From Pseudomonas solani (GTDB lineage: Bacteria; Pseudomonadota; Gammaproteobacteria; Pseudomonadales; Pseudomonadaceae), in the NCBI RefSeq assembly GCF_026072635.1, contig NZ_AP023081.1, positions 652,501-716,500 on the forward strand: 64,000 nucleotides of DNA. The letters are read 5' to 3'. The position numbers were made by a program, and so were the translations under genes. The notes beneath the pieces are model-generated. The model ran no database searches. It saw only the letters and a list, made by a program, of their open reading frames with translations, and had not been told where the DNA came from. This document shows, one piece after another, positions 33,518-42,406 of the stretch; the first letter of the stretch is position 1, and each line of letters opens with the position of its first letter.

Positions 33518-34738
33518 TCACTCCGATGCAGGCCGCAACCAGCCCGCCAGGCTGCCGTCGAACAGCGCCTGCTGCTCCTGCTGCAAGGCCTCCAGGGCAG
33601 CCTTCAGCGGCGGGTACCAGGCTTCGTCGAGGTGCTCCGGCAGTTGCGCCGGGCGCGGCAACGGCCAGGGACAGTGGCTGAGCAACTGATGCAGGCTGTA
33701 GTTGTTCAGGTCACGGGAAAGCACCCAGGAGCCCCCACCCACCCGGCAGGCCAGGTGCTGACCTTCGAGCAGTTCCATGAACTCCAGCCACTCGTCCTCC
33801 GGCAGCAGCCAACCGGCACGCTGCACATCCAGGTGCCGTGCCGGCAGGCCGCGGATCTGGCGGTCATGCATCACCCGCAGGATGCCCATCAGGGACAGCA
33901 GGCGCGGCATCTGCCGGCGCCGCCAGTGACGCGAACCGGACAGGTTGCACACCAGTTCCGCACCGAAGAGCACGATCACCCAGGACACATAGACCCACAG
34001 CAGGAACAACGGCACGGTGGCGAAGGCGCCGTAGATCAGTTGGTAGCCCGGGAAGAAGCTCACGTAGAGCCCGAACAGCGCCTTGGCGGACTCGAACAGC
34101 AGGGCCGTGAAGGCGCCACCGATCAGCGCATGGCGGATCGGCACCCGGGCATTGGGCACCGCCGCATACAGCAAGGTGAAGGCCGCCACGTTGAACAGCA
34201 GCGGCGTGAAGCCCAGCAGGATGCGGGTACCGGCAATCTCGTTGAGGCTGGAAAGCAGCGACAGCGAGGTGATGTAGGTGCTCACCGCGAAGCCCGTGCC
34301 CAGCAGCAGCGGCCCCAGGCTGAGGATCGCCCAGTACAGCAGGAAGCTGGAAACGCCCCGGCGCGGCTGGCGCACCCGCCAGATGGTGTTGAACGCCTTC
34401 TCGATGGTCACCAGCATGGTGAAGGCGGTCACCGCCAGCAGCGCCACGCCCACCCAGGTCAGGTGCCGGGCCTGCAGGGTGAAGCCTTGCAGGTACTCCT
34501 GCACCGCCTCGCCGCTCGACGGCACGAAGTTATGGAAGATGAAACGCTGGATCTGCTCGCCCATGCCCTGGAAGGCCGGAATGGCCGAGAGCATGGTGAA
34601 GGTCACGGTCATGATGGGCACCACCGCGAACAGGCTGGTGTAGGTCAGCGCGGCTGCGCTGTTCATGCCGTGATCACTGAGAAAGCGATGCAACAGGAAG
34701 CGCCAGAACTCTTCCACGTCTTTGATGCGTTGGCGCAT
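33518..34738 (-). CDS. YihY/BrkB-family inner-membrane protein
   Basis: A 406-residue polytopic protein. The YihY/virulence factor BrkB domain (about 15-285) has six hydrophobic segments (for example TSLFAVVPIMTVTFTMLS, LTWVGVALLAVTAFTMLV and FATVPLFLLWVYVSWVIVLFG). A cytoplasmic C-terminal part of about 120 residues follows. The old name ribonuclease BN is not supported for this family. The 168-base gap behind it (33350-33517) shows no gene. Confidence 0.88.
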   Translation of the reverse strand: MRQRIKDVEEFWRFLLHRFLSDHGMNSAAALTYTSLFAVVPIMTVTFTMLSAIPAFQGMGEQIQRFIFHNFVPSSGEAVQEYLQGFTLQARHLTWVGVALLAVTAFTMLVTIEKAFNTIWRVRQPRRGVSSFLLYWAILSLGPLLLGTGFAVSTYITSLSLLSSLNEIAGTRILLGFTPLLFNVAAFTLLYAAVPNARVPIRHALIGGAFTALLFESAKALFGLYVSFFPGYQLIYGAFATVPLFLLWVYVSWVIVLFGAELVCNLSGSRHWRRRQMPRLLSLMGILRVMHDRQIRGLPARHLDVQRAGWLLPEDEWLEFMELLEGQHLACRVGGGSWVLSRDLNNYSLHQLLSHCPWPLPRPAQLPEHLDEAWYPPLKAALEALQQEQQALFDGSLAGWLRPASE

Positions 34739-34855
34739 TCCATCTCCTTAGTTGCTGGGTGCCCTGTCCGCTGGCCGACTCGACACGCAAGGTTCAGACC
34801 TGCGCCCGGACGCGGTTAGAATAGCCGCCTCCCACAAGGCCTTGCGACCCCCGCC

Positions 34856-35209
34856 ATGACCGAAATGACGCTGTATCACAATCCCCGCTGCTCGAAATCA
34901 CGCGGCGCCCTGGAACTGCTCGAAGCACGCGGCCTCGTACCGCATGTCGTGCGCTACCTGGAAACCCCACCCAGCGTCGCCGAAATCGAAACCCTGCTCA
35001 GCCGCCTCGGCATTGGCGCGCGCCAACTGCTGCGCACTGGCGAGGACGAATACAAGAGCCTCGGCCTGGACGACGCCGGCCTCGATGACGCCGCACTGGT
35101 CGCCGCCATGAGCGCTCACCCCAAGCTGATCGAGCGCCCGATCCTGGTGGTGGGCGACAAAGCCGTGATCGGCCGCCCGCCGGAGAAGATCCTGGAGATC
35201 CTGCCTTGA
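34856..35209 (+). CDS. arsC: ArsC-family reductase (arsenate reductase, glutaredoxin type)
   Basis: A 117-residue ArsC/Spx-fold protein with the Cys of MTLYHNPRCSKSRGALELL (Cys12). It fits the glutaredoxin-linked arsenate reductase family. The final residues overlap the next gene. The absence of arsB/arsR nearby means that a role in arsenic resistance is not shown. Confidence 0.86.
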   Translation: MTEMTLYHNPRCSKSRGALELLEARGLVPHVVRYLETPPSVAEIETLLSRLGIGARQLLRTGEDEYKSLGLDDAGLDDAALVAAMSAHPKLIERPILVVGDKAVIGRPPEKILEILP

Positions 35210-35811
35210 GCGCGCCCTACATCCTGGTCCTCTACTACAGCCGCCATGGCGCCACCGAGCAGATGGCCCGGCAGATCGCCCGGGGCGTGGAACTGGGTGG
35301 CATGGAGGCGCGCCTGCGCACCGTGCCCGCCGTCTCCACCGAATGCGAGGCGGTCGCCAGCGACATTCCCGCCGACGGCCCGCTCTACGCCAGCCTCGAC
35401 GACATGAAGAATTGCGCCGGCCTGGCCCTCGGCAGCCCGACCCGCTTCGGCAACATGGCCGCCGCCCTCAAGTACTTCCTCGACGGCACCAGCAGCCTCT
35501 GGCTCAGCGGTGACCTGGTGGGCAAGCCCGCCGGCGTCTTCACCTCCACCGCCAGCCTGCACGGCGGCCAGGAAAGCACCCTGCTGTCCATGCTGCTGCC
35601 GCTGCTGCACCACGGCATGCTGGTCACTGGCCTGCCCTACAGTGAGCCGGCCCTGCTTTCCACCAGCGGTGGCGGCACGCCCTACGGCCCCAGCCACTAC
35701 GCCGGTGCCGACGGCAAACGTGCCCTCGACGAACAGGAAATCACCCTTTGCCGCGCCCTGGGCCAACGCCTGGCGACGACTGCGATCCGCCTGGAGAAAC
35801 CCCGTGGCTAA
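35206..35811 (+). CDS. wrbA: WrbA-type NAD(P)H:quinone oxidoreductase
   Basis: A 201-residue flavodoxin-like protein that binds FMN (ILVLYYSRHGATEQMARQIA). It carries the family segment GSPTRFGNMAAALKYFLDGTSSLW and HGGQESTLLSMLLPLLHHGM. The start is TTG at 35206, overlapping the arsC stop as TTGA, which implies translational coupling. It overlaps the next gene by eight bases. Confidence 0.9.
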   Translation: MSAPYILVLYYSRHGATEQMARQIARGVELGGMEARLRTVPAVSTECEAVASDIPADGPLYASLDDMKNCAGLALGSPTRFGNMAAALKYFLDGTSSLWLSGDLVGKPAGVFTSTASLHGGQESTLLSMLLPLLHHGMLVTGLPYSEPALLSTSGGGTPYGPSHYAGADGKRALDEQEITLCRALGQRLATTAIRLEKPRG

Positions 35812-36214
35812 GCAACCCAAGATCCTTCCCGAGCTGAGCTGGCTCGCCCCGCGCCTGGCCATCAGCCGCGCCCTGAGCCTGTTCGCCTTCTTCGGCCTGG
35901 CCCTGCTGCTGGTGGTCTGGACCCTGGTCTACGCCGAGCTCAACGGCGCCCGCCCCTGGGTGGTGCTGAGCATCGAGCTGCTGCCGCTGGCGCTGCTGGC
36001 GCCGGGCATGGTCCTCGGCAACGCCCGCGCCCATGCCTGGGCCTGCTTCGTGATCAACCTGTACTTCATCCAGGGCGTGCTGGCGGCCACCGACCCAAAC
36101 CGCGCACTGTTTGGCTGGCTGATGGGCGGGCTCAGCCTGCTGCTGTTCTGCGCCGCACTGCTCTACACGCGCTGGCGCTTCCAGTACAACCGCAAGCTGG
36201 CCGGGGAAAGCTGA
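35804..36214 (+). CDS. DUF2069 family membrane protein
   Basis: A 136-residue protein with four hydrophobic segments (about 28-48, 55-75, 80-100 and 108-128) and a basic C-terminus. The start is GTG at 35804, inside the end of wrbA. The function of DUF2069 proteins is unknown. The arsC-wrbA-DUF2069 order is conserved in Pseudomonas. Confidence 0.82.
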   Translation: MAKQPKILPELSWLAPRLAISRALSLFAFFGLALLLVVWTLVYAELNGARPWVVLSIELLPLALLAPGMVLGNARAHAWACFVINLYFIQGVLAATDPNRALFGWLMGGLSLLLFCAALLYTRWRFQYNRKLAGES

Positions 36215-36228
36215 AGGGGGATGCGAAA

Positions 36229-36251
36229 CGGCGCGGCCTTGGGCCGCGCCG
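36229..36251. terminator. GC-rich hairpin between DUF2069 and hda
   Basis: CGGCGCGGCC and GGCCGCGCCG form a 10-bp stem with a short loop between convergent genes. There is no T-tract, so it is only a probable terminator. Confidence 0.5.
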
Positions 36252-36254
36252 GGC

Positions 36255-36959
36255 TCACCAGCCCAGGGTTTCCTTGAGGAAGGGAATGGTGAGCTTGCGC
36301 TGGGCCTGCAGGGAGGCCTGATCGAGACGTTCGAGCAATTCGAACAGGGCGCTCATGCTGCGTGACCCGCGGGTGAGGATGAAACGCCCGACCTCGTCGG
36401 TCAGGTGCAGGCCACGGCGCGAGGCGCGCAGTTGCAGGGCGCGCAGCTTGTCCTCGTCGGACAGCGACTGCAGCTGGAAGATCAGCGCCAGGGTCAGGCG
36501 TGATTTCAAATCCGGCAGCTTCACCGGCAACCCGCGCGGCGCGGTGTTGGCCGCCAGCAGCAGCTTGCGACCGGAATCGCGCAGGCGGTTGAACAGGTGG
36601 AACAGCGCCTCTTCCCAATCCGCGCGACCGACGACCGCGTCGAGGTCATCGAGGCAGACCAGCTCGCACTGCTCCAGGTTGTCGAGGATTGCTGTCCCGT
36701 ATTGCGCCAGCTCCGCCAGGGGCAGATAGACCGCCTGCTCGCCACGCTGCTCGAAGCGCAGGCACGCTGCCTGCTGCAAGTGGCTGCGCCCAACACCCTC
36801 CCCGCCCCACAGGTAGATCAGGCTTTCGGTCCAGCCGGCATCGGCCTCGCAGAGACGCTCGACATAGCCGAGCGCCGCGGCGTTGGCGCCGGGGTAGTAG
36901 TTGGCAAAGGTCGCGTCGTCACGCAGGCGAATGCCGAGGGGAAGCTGAATGGGTTTCAT
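36255..36959 (-). CDS. hda: DnaA regulatory inactivator Hda
   Basis: Hda promotes hydrolysis of DnaA-bound ATP with the loaded beta clamp, which prevents over-initiation. The 234-residue AAA+ protein has the atypical P-loop GGEGVGRSHLQQAA and Walker B VCLDDLDAV. The N-terminal clamp-binding segment MKPIQLPLGIRL is present. The start overlaps the end of the next permease gene. Confidence 0.93.
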   Translation of the reverse strand: MKPIQLPLGIRLRDDATFANYYPGANAAALGYVERLCEADAGWTESLIYLWGGEGVGRSHLQQAACLRFEQRGEQAVYLPLAELAQYGTAILDNLEQCELVCLDDLDAVVGRADWEEALFHLFNRLRDSGRKLLLAANTAPRGLPVKLPDLKSRLTLALIFQLQSLSDEDKLRALQLRASRRGLHLTDEVGRFILTRGSRSMSALFELLERLDQASLQAQRKLTIPFLKETLGW

Positions 36960-38050
36960 GCCGAATCGCTGGGTTCGTCGGAACCGCTGCCGGTCTCTCC
37001 GTAAAGTTGGGAAAGTTTATATAAATCATGAGCATGACGCAGCAAAACCATGATCACCGCTGCAACAGGCAGCGCCAGTAGCACGCCGGTGAAGCCAAAC
37101 AACTGGCCACCAGCGAGTATGGCGAAGATCACCGCCACCGGATGTAGGCCGATGCGATCGCCCACCAGCAGCGGCGTCAGCAGCATGCCTTCGAGCAGTT
37201 GGCCGATGCCGAACACCACCGCGACGCCGATCAGCGGGTACAGCTCGAAGCCGCCGAACTGGAACAGCGCGGCCGCCACGGCAGAGCCGAAACCGACCAC
37301 GAAGCCCATGTAGGGAACGATGCTGGCCAGCCCGGCGAGCAGGCCGATCAGCAGGCCGAGGTCCAGCCCGATGGCCATGAGCCCGACGGAGTAGATGACG
37401 CCCAGCGCCAACATCACCAGCAGCTGGCCGCGAATGAAGGCACCCAGCACTTCATGGCATTCGCCCGTCAGCTTCAGCACCAGCCCCTCGCGGTTACGTG
37501 GCAACAGGCCGCGCAGCTTGGCCATCATCAGGTCCCAGTCACGCAGCAGGTAGAAACCGACCACCGGGATCAGCAGCAGGTTGCCGATCCAGCCCACCAG
37601 CGCCAGCCCGGAGGCGGTGGCGCTGGCCAGCAGCACGCCGACCACATCGGTGGTCTGGCCGAGGTGGCCGCTGATCACTTCCTTGAGCTTGTCGAAACGC
37701 CAGAAGCCCTGGGGCAGCCCCAGCTTGGCCTGGACCCAGGGCAGCGCGCTGTTCTGCAGCCAGTCGAGCATCTGCGGCGCCAGTTCATAGAGGCGCACTA
37801 ACTGGCGACCCAGCATGGGCACGAGGACCAGCAGCAACGCCAGGAGGATCAGGCTGAACAGGGTGAACACCGCCACCACGCCCCAGGTGCGCGACAGGCC
37901 CAGGCGTTCCAGCCGGTCCACCAGCGGATCGCCCAGGTAGGCCAGCAGCATTCCCACCAGGAACGGGGAAAGAATGGGGTGCAGCTGATACAGCAGCCAG
38001 CCAAGAAGCAGGACGCCCCCCAGCCAGAGCCAGCGACGCGAATCGGTCAT
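36956..38050 (-). CDS. AI-2E family transporter (second copy)
   Basis: A 364-residue polytopic protein of the AI-2E/PerM family, with hydrophobic segments near residues 5-40, 60-85, 145-175 and 210-340. It contains SIVPYMGFVVGFGSAVAAALFQ. It overlaps hda by four bases. The DUF2066 gene lies 44 bases upstream. It is a paralogue of the gene at 2724-3803; the substrate is unknown. Confidence 0.85.
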   Translation of the reverse strand: MTDSRRWLWLGGVLLLGWLLYQLHPILSPFLVGMLLAYLGDPLVDRLERLGLSRTWGVVAVFTLFSLILLALLLVLVPMLGRQLVRLYELAPQMLDWLQNSALPWVQAKLGLPQGFWRFDKLKEVISGHLGQTTDVVGVLLASATASGLALVGWIGNLLLIPVVGFYLLRDWDLMMAKLRGLLPRNREGLVLKLTGECHEVLGAFIRGQLLVMLALGVIYSVGLMAIGLDLGLLIGLLAGLASIVPYMGFVVGFGSAVAAALFQFGGFELYPLIGVAVVFGIGQLLEGMLLTPLLVGDRIGLHPVAVIFAILAGGQLFGFTGVLLALPVAAVIMVLLRHAHDLYKLSQLYGETGSGSDEPSDSA

Positions 38051-38094
38051 GGGAAATCCTCAGCCTTGAGTTGCGGGAGTGGCCGTCCGGGCCC

Positions 38095-39138
38095 TCACCA
38101 GTGGAATCGCAATACCGGGTCACGCGGCTGCACCTGCGGCGCAGGGGCGGCGCCCGGGGTGGCCGGAGCCTGACCGGCATCCACCGGAGCGGCCTCGCCG
38201 GGCGACTCCTGCAAACCGTTCAGTGCCAGCTGGGCACGCAGTTGTTCGCTGCTGGCGTTGACCTGGTAGCGCAACAGATCGCCTTCGACCTGCACCAGGC
38301 GGGCGCCGAACGGCTCCAGCGCGCGGGACAGTTCGGCGTAGCGCGCAAGGTCAGCGCCCTTCACTTCCAGGATCTGGCTCTGGCCGACACCCGCCGCCAC
38401 CACGAAACGCGGTGCCAGGCGCTGGCTTACGGCGAGCAGCACGGCATCGGCCAGCGCGCCCTGGTCGGCAGCTTCCAGGGTGCCCTGGTCGCGGTTGTCA
38501 CCCAGCCACAGGTGCCATTGCGCCTTCCACTTGCCATCGGCTTCGCTGGCCAGCACGGCGAGCAAGGCATCGGCGGAATAACGTTCGGAGGCCGGGCGCA
38601 GCGCCTCGGGGTCGGTCGCCACGAGCGCTTCCGGGGTGGCCACCAGCTGCTCGCTGAGGTCGGCCAGCGGCAGGCGCAGGGGCAGGCCGCGGTGCTGGGC
38701 GGCATCACGCAGCGGCTTGGCCGCTTCCTGGGCATCGCCCACCAGGCTGGCCCCCTCGCTGCTCTGGTTCAGCCACCAGCCGAGGATCACTGGGCGGTTG
38801 GCGCCCCACAGCGGTACACCGGCCTGACGCAGGGTGCGTTCGGTGGTCACGGGGTCGAAATCCACCAGCAGGGACTGGCCCTCGTAGCCGAACTGGCTGA
38901 TCAGTTGCTGCGGGTTCTTGCGCGCCTCGGCCAGGGCCGGGTTATCCAGCGCCTTGGCATCGCCGGCCAGGCGGATCACCAGGGCCTCCAGAGCGCGGTT
39001 CAGGGCCTGGTCACGGTCCGCCGGCTGCTGGGAAGCCACGGGCTCGCGCACCTGGTAGAGGCCGCTGACCGTTTCGGCGAGGGCCGGCAGGCTGGACAAC
39101 GGCAGGCAGACCATGAGCAGGCGGGCGATCAGGCGCAT
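38095..39138 (-). CDS. DUF2066 domain-containing exported protein
   Basis: A 347-residue protein with a signal peptide (cleavage after ALA, about residue 21). It has the DUF2066 start TVSGLYQVREPVASQQPADR and a C-terminal Pro/Ala-rich tail. The family's function is unknown. It lies head to head with purM across a 241-base gap and directly upstream of the second AI-2E gene. Confidence 0.84.
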   Translation of the reverse strand: MRLIARLLMVCLPLSSLPALAETVSGLYQVREPVASQQPADRDQALNRALEALVIRLAGDAKALDNPALAEARKNPQQLISQFGYEGQSLLVDFDPVTTERTLRQAGVPLWGANRPVILGWWLNQSSEGASLVGDAQEAAKPLRDAAQHRGLPLRLPLADLSEQLVATPEALVATDPEALRPASERYSADALLAVLASEADGKWKAQWHLWLGDNRDQGTLEAADQGALADAVLLAVSQRLAPRFVVAAGVGQSQILEVKGADLARYAELSRALEPFGARLVQVEGDLLRYQVNASSEQLRAQLALNGLQESPGEAAPVDAGQAPATPGAAPAPQVQPRDPVLRFHW

Positions 39139-39379
39139 TGAAGACTCTCGACATTCTGTTGGGCGGCGGCTGGCCGCGAGCGAAGGGCTATACCTTAAAC
39201 AGGCCCAACCTCACGGGCAACGGGCCGGGGCCGGGTGAGCACTTATTTGAACGCTTTTCGCCAACGCCGACCGCTGCCGATGGCTGCTGTTGGCCAAGCC
39301 TGATAAAATCGCGCGCCTTCGCAAACCGGCAGCCAGACTTGCCGGTTGATCCTCGAATTTCCCCTATAGGCCTGGATTT

Positions 39380-40438
39380 ATGAGCAAGCAACCCTCCCTG
39401 AGCTACAAGGACGCCGGTGTGGACATCGACGCAGGCGAAGCCCTGGTCGAACGCATCAAAGGCGTGGCCAAGCGCACCGCGCGCCCTGAAGTGATGGGCG
39501 GCCTGGGTGGCTTCGGCGCCCTCTGCGAAATCCCGGCTGGCTACAAGCAGCCCGTGCTGGTCTCCGGCACCGACGGCGTCGGCACCAAGCTGCGCCTGGC
39601 ACTGAACCTGAACAAGCACGACAGCATCGGCCAGGACCTGGTCGCCATGTGCGTGAACGACCTGGTGGTCTGCGGCGCCGAGCCGCTGTTCTTCCTCGAC
39701 TACTACGCCACCGGCAAGCTCAACGTCGACGTGGCCGCCACCGTGGTCACCGGCATCGGTGCCGGTTGCGAACTGGCCGGCTGCTCCTTGGTGGGCGGCG
39801 AGACCGCCGAGATGCCCGGCATGTACGAAGGCGAAGACTACGACCTGGCCGGCTTCTGCGTCGGCGTCGTGGAAAAGGCCGAAATCATCGACGGCTCCAA
39901 GGTCGCCACCGGTGACACCCTGATCGCCCTGCCCTCCTCCGGCCCGCACTCCAACGGCTACTCGCTGATCCGCAAGATCATCGAAGTCAGCGGCGCCGAC
40001 ATCGAGAGCGTGCAGCTCGATGGCAAGCCCCTGGCCGACCTGCTGATGGCGCCGACCCGCATTTACGTCAAGCCGCTGCTCAAGCTGATCAAGGACACCG
40101 GCGCGGTGAAGGCCATGGCCCACATCACCGGCGGTGGCCTCACCGAGAACATCCCGCGCGTGCTGCCCGAAGGCGCCCAGGCGGTGATCGACGTCGCCAG
40201 CTGGCAGCGTCCGGCCGTGTTCGACTGGCTGCAGGAAAAAGGCAACGTCGATGAGCACGAGATGCACCGCGTACTCAACTGCGGCGTCGGCATGGTCATC
40301 TGCATCGCCCCCGAGCAGGTCGACGTGGCCCTGGAAACCCTGCGCGCCGCTGGCGAGCAACCCTGGGTCATCGGCCAGATCGCCGCTGGCGTCGAAGGCA
40401 GCGAACGCGTCGTCCTGAACAACCTGAAAAGCCACTGA
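39380..40438 (+). CDS. purM: Phosphoribosylformylglycinamidine cyclo-ligase
   Basis: PurM forms AIR from FGAM in purine synthesis. The 352-residue protein has the conserved GTDGVGTKL, GLTENIPRVLP and SGPHSNGYSL. The purM-purN pair overlaps by one base. The 241-base upstream gap contains GATAAAAT near 39301, a plausible -10-like element, but I could not find a matching -35. Confidence 0.96.
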   Translation: MSKQPSLSYKDAGVDIDAGEALVERIKGVAKRTARPEVMGGLGGFGALCEIPAGYKQPVLVSGTDGVGTKLRLALNLNKHDSIGQDLVAMCVNDLVVCGAEPLFFLDYYATGKLNVDVAATVVTGIGAGCELAGCSLVGGETAEMPGMYEGEDYDLAGFCVGVVEKAEIIDGSKVATGDTLIALPSSGPHSNGYSLIRKIIEVSGADIESVQLDGKPLADLLMAPTRIYVKPLLKLIKDTGAVKAMAHITGGGLTENIPRVLPEGAQAVIDVASWQRPAVFDWLQEKGNVDEHEMHRVLNCGVGMVICIAPEQVDVALETLRAAGEQPWVIGQIAAGVEGSERVVLNNLKSH

Positions 40439-41088
40439 TGTCCGACCGCTGTGATGTGGTGGTGCTGATCTCCGGTTCCGGCAGCAACCTCCAGGCCCTG
40501 ATCGACAGCAGCTCCACAGCCGACAGCCCGGCACGCATCCGCGCGGTGATTTCCAACCGCGCCGATGCCTACGGGCTGGAGCGCGCCCGCCAGGCGGGGA
40601 TCGCCACCCAGGTGCTCGACCACACGCAGTACGAAGGCCGCGAGGCCTTCGATGCGGCGCTGGTTGCAGCCATCGACGCCCATGCCCCGCGCCTGGTGCT
40701 GCTGGCCGGTTTCATGCGCATCCTCACCCCTGGTTTCGTGCGTCACTACCAGGGCCGCCTGCTCAATATCCACCCGTCCCTGCTGCCCCTGCACAAGGGC
40801 CTGCACACCCACCAGCGCGCGCTGGAAGCCGGTGATGCCGAGCATGGCTGCAGCGTGCACTTCGTCACCGAGGAACTCGATGGGGGCCCTCTGGTCGTAC
40901 AGGCGGTAATCCCGGTAGAGTCTGATGACACACCGGAAAGCCTGGCCAGACGGGTGCATGTGCAGGAACACCGTATCTACCCGCTGGCCATGCGCTGGTT
41001 CGCCGAAGGTCGCCTGAGCCTGGGCGAGCAAGGCGCGCTACTGGATGGCCAAGCGCTGCCCCCCTGCGGGCAGCAACTGCGTAACTAG
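40438..41088 (+). CDS. purN: Phosphoribosylglycinamide formyltransferase
   Basis: PurN transfers a formyl group from 10-formyl-THF to GAR. The 216-residue protein has SGSGSNLQALID (residues 12-23) and the formyl-THF site with NIHPSLLPLHKG. Its start overlaps the purM stop. The DUF3108 gene follows by 12 bases. Confidence 0.96.
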   Translation: MSDRCDVVVLISGSGSNLQALIDSSSTADSPARIRAVISNRADAYGLERARQAGIATQVLDHTQYEGREAFDAALVAAIDAHAPRLVLLAGFMRILTPGFVRHYQGRLLNIHPSLLPLHKGLHTHQRALEAGDAEHGCSVHFVTEELDGGPLVVQAVIPVESDDTPESLARRVHVQEHRIYPLAMRWFAEGRLSLGEQGALLDGQALPPCGQQLRN

Positions 41089-41100
41089 GAGATTTTGCCG

Positions 41101-41814
41101 ATGCGTCGTGCCCTGTTGTTGCTCCTCGCCCTGTTCACCCTGCCGGTCACCGCGGCCGAGCTGAAACCCTTCGAGGCCAGCTACACCGCCGACTGGAAGA
41201 CGATGCCCATCAGCGGCACCGCCGGCCGCAGCCTGAAGAAACTGGACGATGGCCGCTGGCAGCTGGATTTCGAGGCCTCCATGCTGGTGGCCAGCCTGAC
41301 CGAAACGAGCGTATTCCGCCTGGAAAACAACGCCTTCCTGCCCCAGACCTACCGCTTCAACCGCAGCGGCCTGGGCAAGAGCAAGCAGATCGAGCTGGAC
41401 TTCGACTGGAGCCAGAAGCAGGTGATCGGCAGCGATCGCGGCAACCAGGTGCGCGTGCCCCTGAACCGTGGCCTGGTGGACAAGTCCACCTACCAGCTGG
41501 TGCTGCAGCATGACGTCGCCGCCGGCAAGAAAAGCATGAGCTACCAGGTGATCGACGGCGACGAGGTCGAGACCTATGACTTCCGCGTCCTCGGCGAGGA
41601 AAAGGTCGAGACCAAGGCCGGCACGGTCGATGCCATCAAGGTCGAGCGCGTGCGCGATCCCACCCAGAGCAACCGCAAGACCACCCTCTGGTTCGCCAAG
41701 GACTGGGGCTACCTGCTGGTGCGCCTGAACCAGGTGGAGAAGGACGGCAAGGAATACCAGATCATGCTCAAGGACGGCACGGTCGACGGCCGCAAGGTCG
41801 AAGGCGCCCAGTAA
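41101..41814 (+). CDS. DUF3108 domain-containing exported protein
   Basis: A 237-residue protein with a signal peptide (MRRALLLLLALFTLPVTA). The DUF3108 domain covers most of the protein (FEASYTADWKTMPISGTAGR onward). The ATG at 41101 has AGGAG eight bases upstream. The frame is open from a TTG at 41095, two codons earlier. It follows purN by 12 bases and is probably cotranscribed. Function is unknown. Confidence 0.84.
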   Translation: MRRALLLLLALFTLPVTAAELKPFEASYTADWKTMPISGTAGRSLKKLDDGRWQLDFEASMLVASLTETSVFRLENNAFLPQTYRFNRSGLGKSKQIELDFDWSQKQVIGSDRGNQVRVPLNRGLVDKSTYQLVLQHDVAAGKKSMSYQVIDGDEVETYDFRVLGEEKVETKAGTVDAIKVERVRDPTQSNRKTTLWFAKDWGYLLVRLNQVEKDGKEYQIMLKDGTVDGRKVEGAQ

Positions 41815-41832
41815 GGCGCCAGCGTTGCCGAG

Positions 41833-41858
41833 AAGCCGGGCCCATGCCCGGCTTTTTC
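41833..41858 (+). terminator. Terminator after the purMN unit
   Basis: A 9-bp stem (AAGCCGGGC / GCCCGGCTT) with a short loop and five T follows the DUF3108 stop. Confidence 0.87.
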
Positions 41859-41949
41859 ATGCCCTTACAAAGGTGGGCTGGCGGCGCGCCTCCACGGGTA
41901 TAGGATGATCGGCATCCTGAGTCGAGACTCCCGCCCCGAGGAGACCGAG

Positions 41950-42222
41950 ATGAGCCACTACCTGCCCCTTTCCTGCGAACTCTATGACTTCATCGAGATC
42001 GCCTGCCTGCACCGCTACCAGTTGCTGATCGAGCTGGACGACGGCGCCAGCCTGGAAGCCCGCGCGGTGAATACCGAGACCACGCCGGCGAAGGAGGAAT
42101 TCTTCCTCGTCCAGGGCGAGGCCGGCCCCGAGCGCCTGCGCCTGGACCACATCACCGCCATCACCCCGCTGACCGAAGGCGCCAGCTTCGGCCGGGTGCT
42201 GCTGGGCAACCAGATCTGCTGA
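41950..42222 (+). CDS. Rof-like Rho-binding antiterminator
   Basis: A 90-residue protein similar in pattern to Rof/YaeO: PLSCELYDFIEIACLHRYQLL, then ELDDGASLEARA and the ending LRLDHITAI. Rof binds Rho and blocks its termination activity. The start at 41950 is preceded by GAGGAG. It is alone, between the purMN unit and a REP cluster. Confidence 0.78.
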   Translation: MSHYLPLSCELYDFIEIACLHRYQLLIELDDGASLEARAVNTETTPAKEEFFLVQGEAGPERLRLDHITAITPLTEGASFGRVLLGNQIC

Positions 42223-42232
42223 CGCCTCCACG

Positions 42233-42255
42233 CCCCGGGCTGAAGCCCGGGCTAC
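42233..42255 (-). repeat. REP element (GTAG-headed palindrome), copy 1
   Basis: On the minus strand it starts GTAG and continues as CCCGGGCT-TCA-GCCCGGGG. The same core occurs at 52913-52936. A GTAG head plus imperfect palindrome is the hallmark of RAYT-type REP elements. Confidence 0.75.
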
Positions 42256-42279
42256 AGGCTGGACCGCCACCAACGCCTT

Positions 42280-42341
42280 GTAGGTCGGGTGCAACCCGAC
42301 AAGCAGCGGGCACCTGGTTACGCGGGCTTCACCCGCCCTAC
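42280..42341. repeat. REP doublet (inverted pair, REPIN-like)
   Basis: GTAGGTCGGGTGCAACCCGAC on the plus strand (42280-42300) is paired with its relative GTAGGGCGGGTGAAGCCCGC on the minus strand (42322-42341). The GTAG heads face outward, which is the organisation of a REPIN. No RAYT transposase is in the window. Confidence 0.75.
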
Positions 42342-42361
42342 CGCCACCGCCAGGCGCCCAT

Positions 42362-42386
42362 GAAAAAGCCGGGCATCGCCCGGCTC
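42362..42386 (-). terminator. Terminator of the DUF2058 gene
   Basis: On the minus strand the stem AGCCGGGC/GCCCGGCT is followed by TTTTTCAT. It lies 20 bases past the stop. Confidence 0.85.
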
Positions 42387-42406
42387 TCTTCATGCCTGCA
42401 CCGCAC

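Noticed and set aside
39139..39379. A purine-responsive regulatory element upstream of purM
   Set aside because: The gap shows only a loose -10-like sequence; I see no riboswitch fold or operator I can support.
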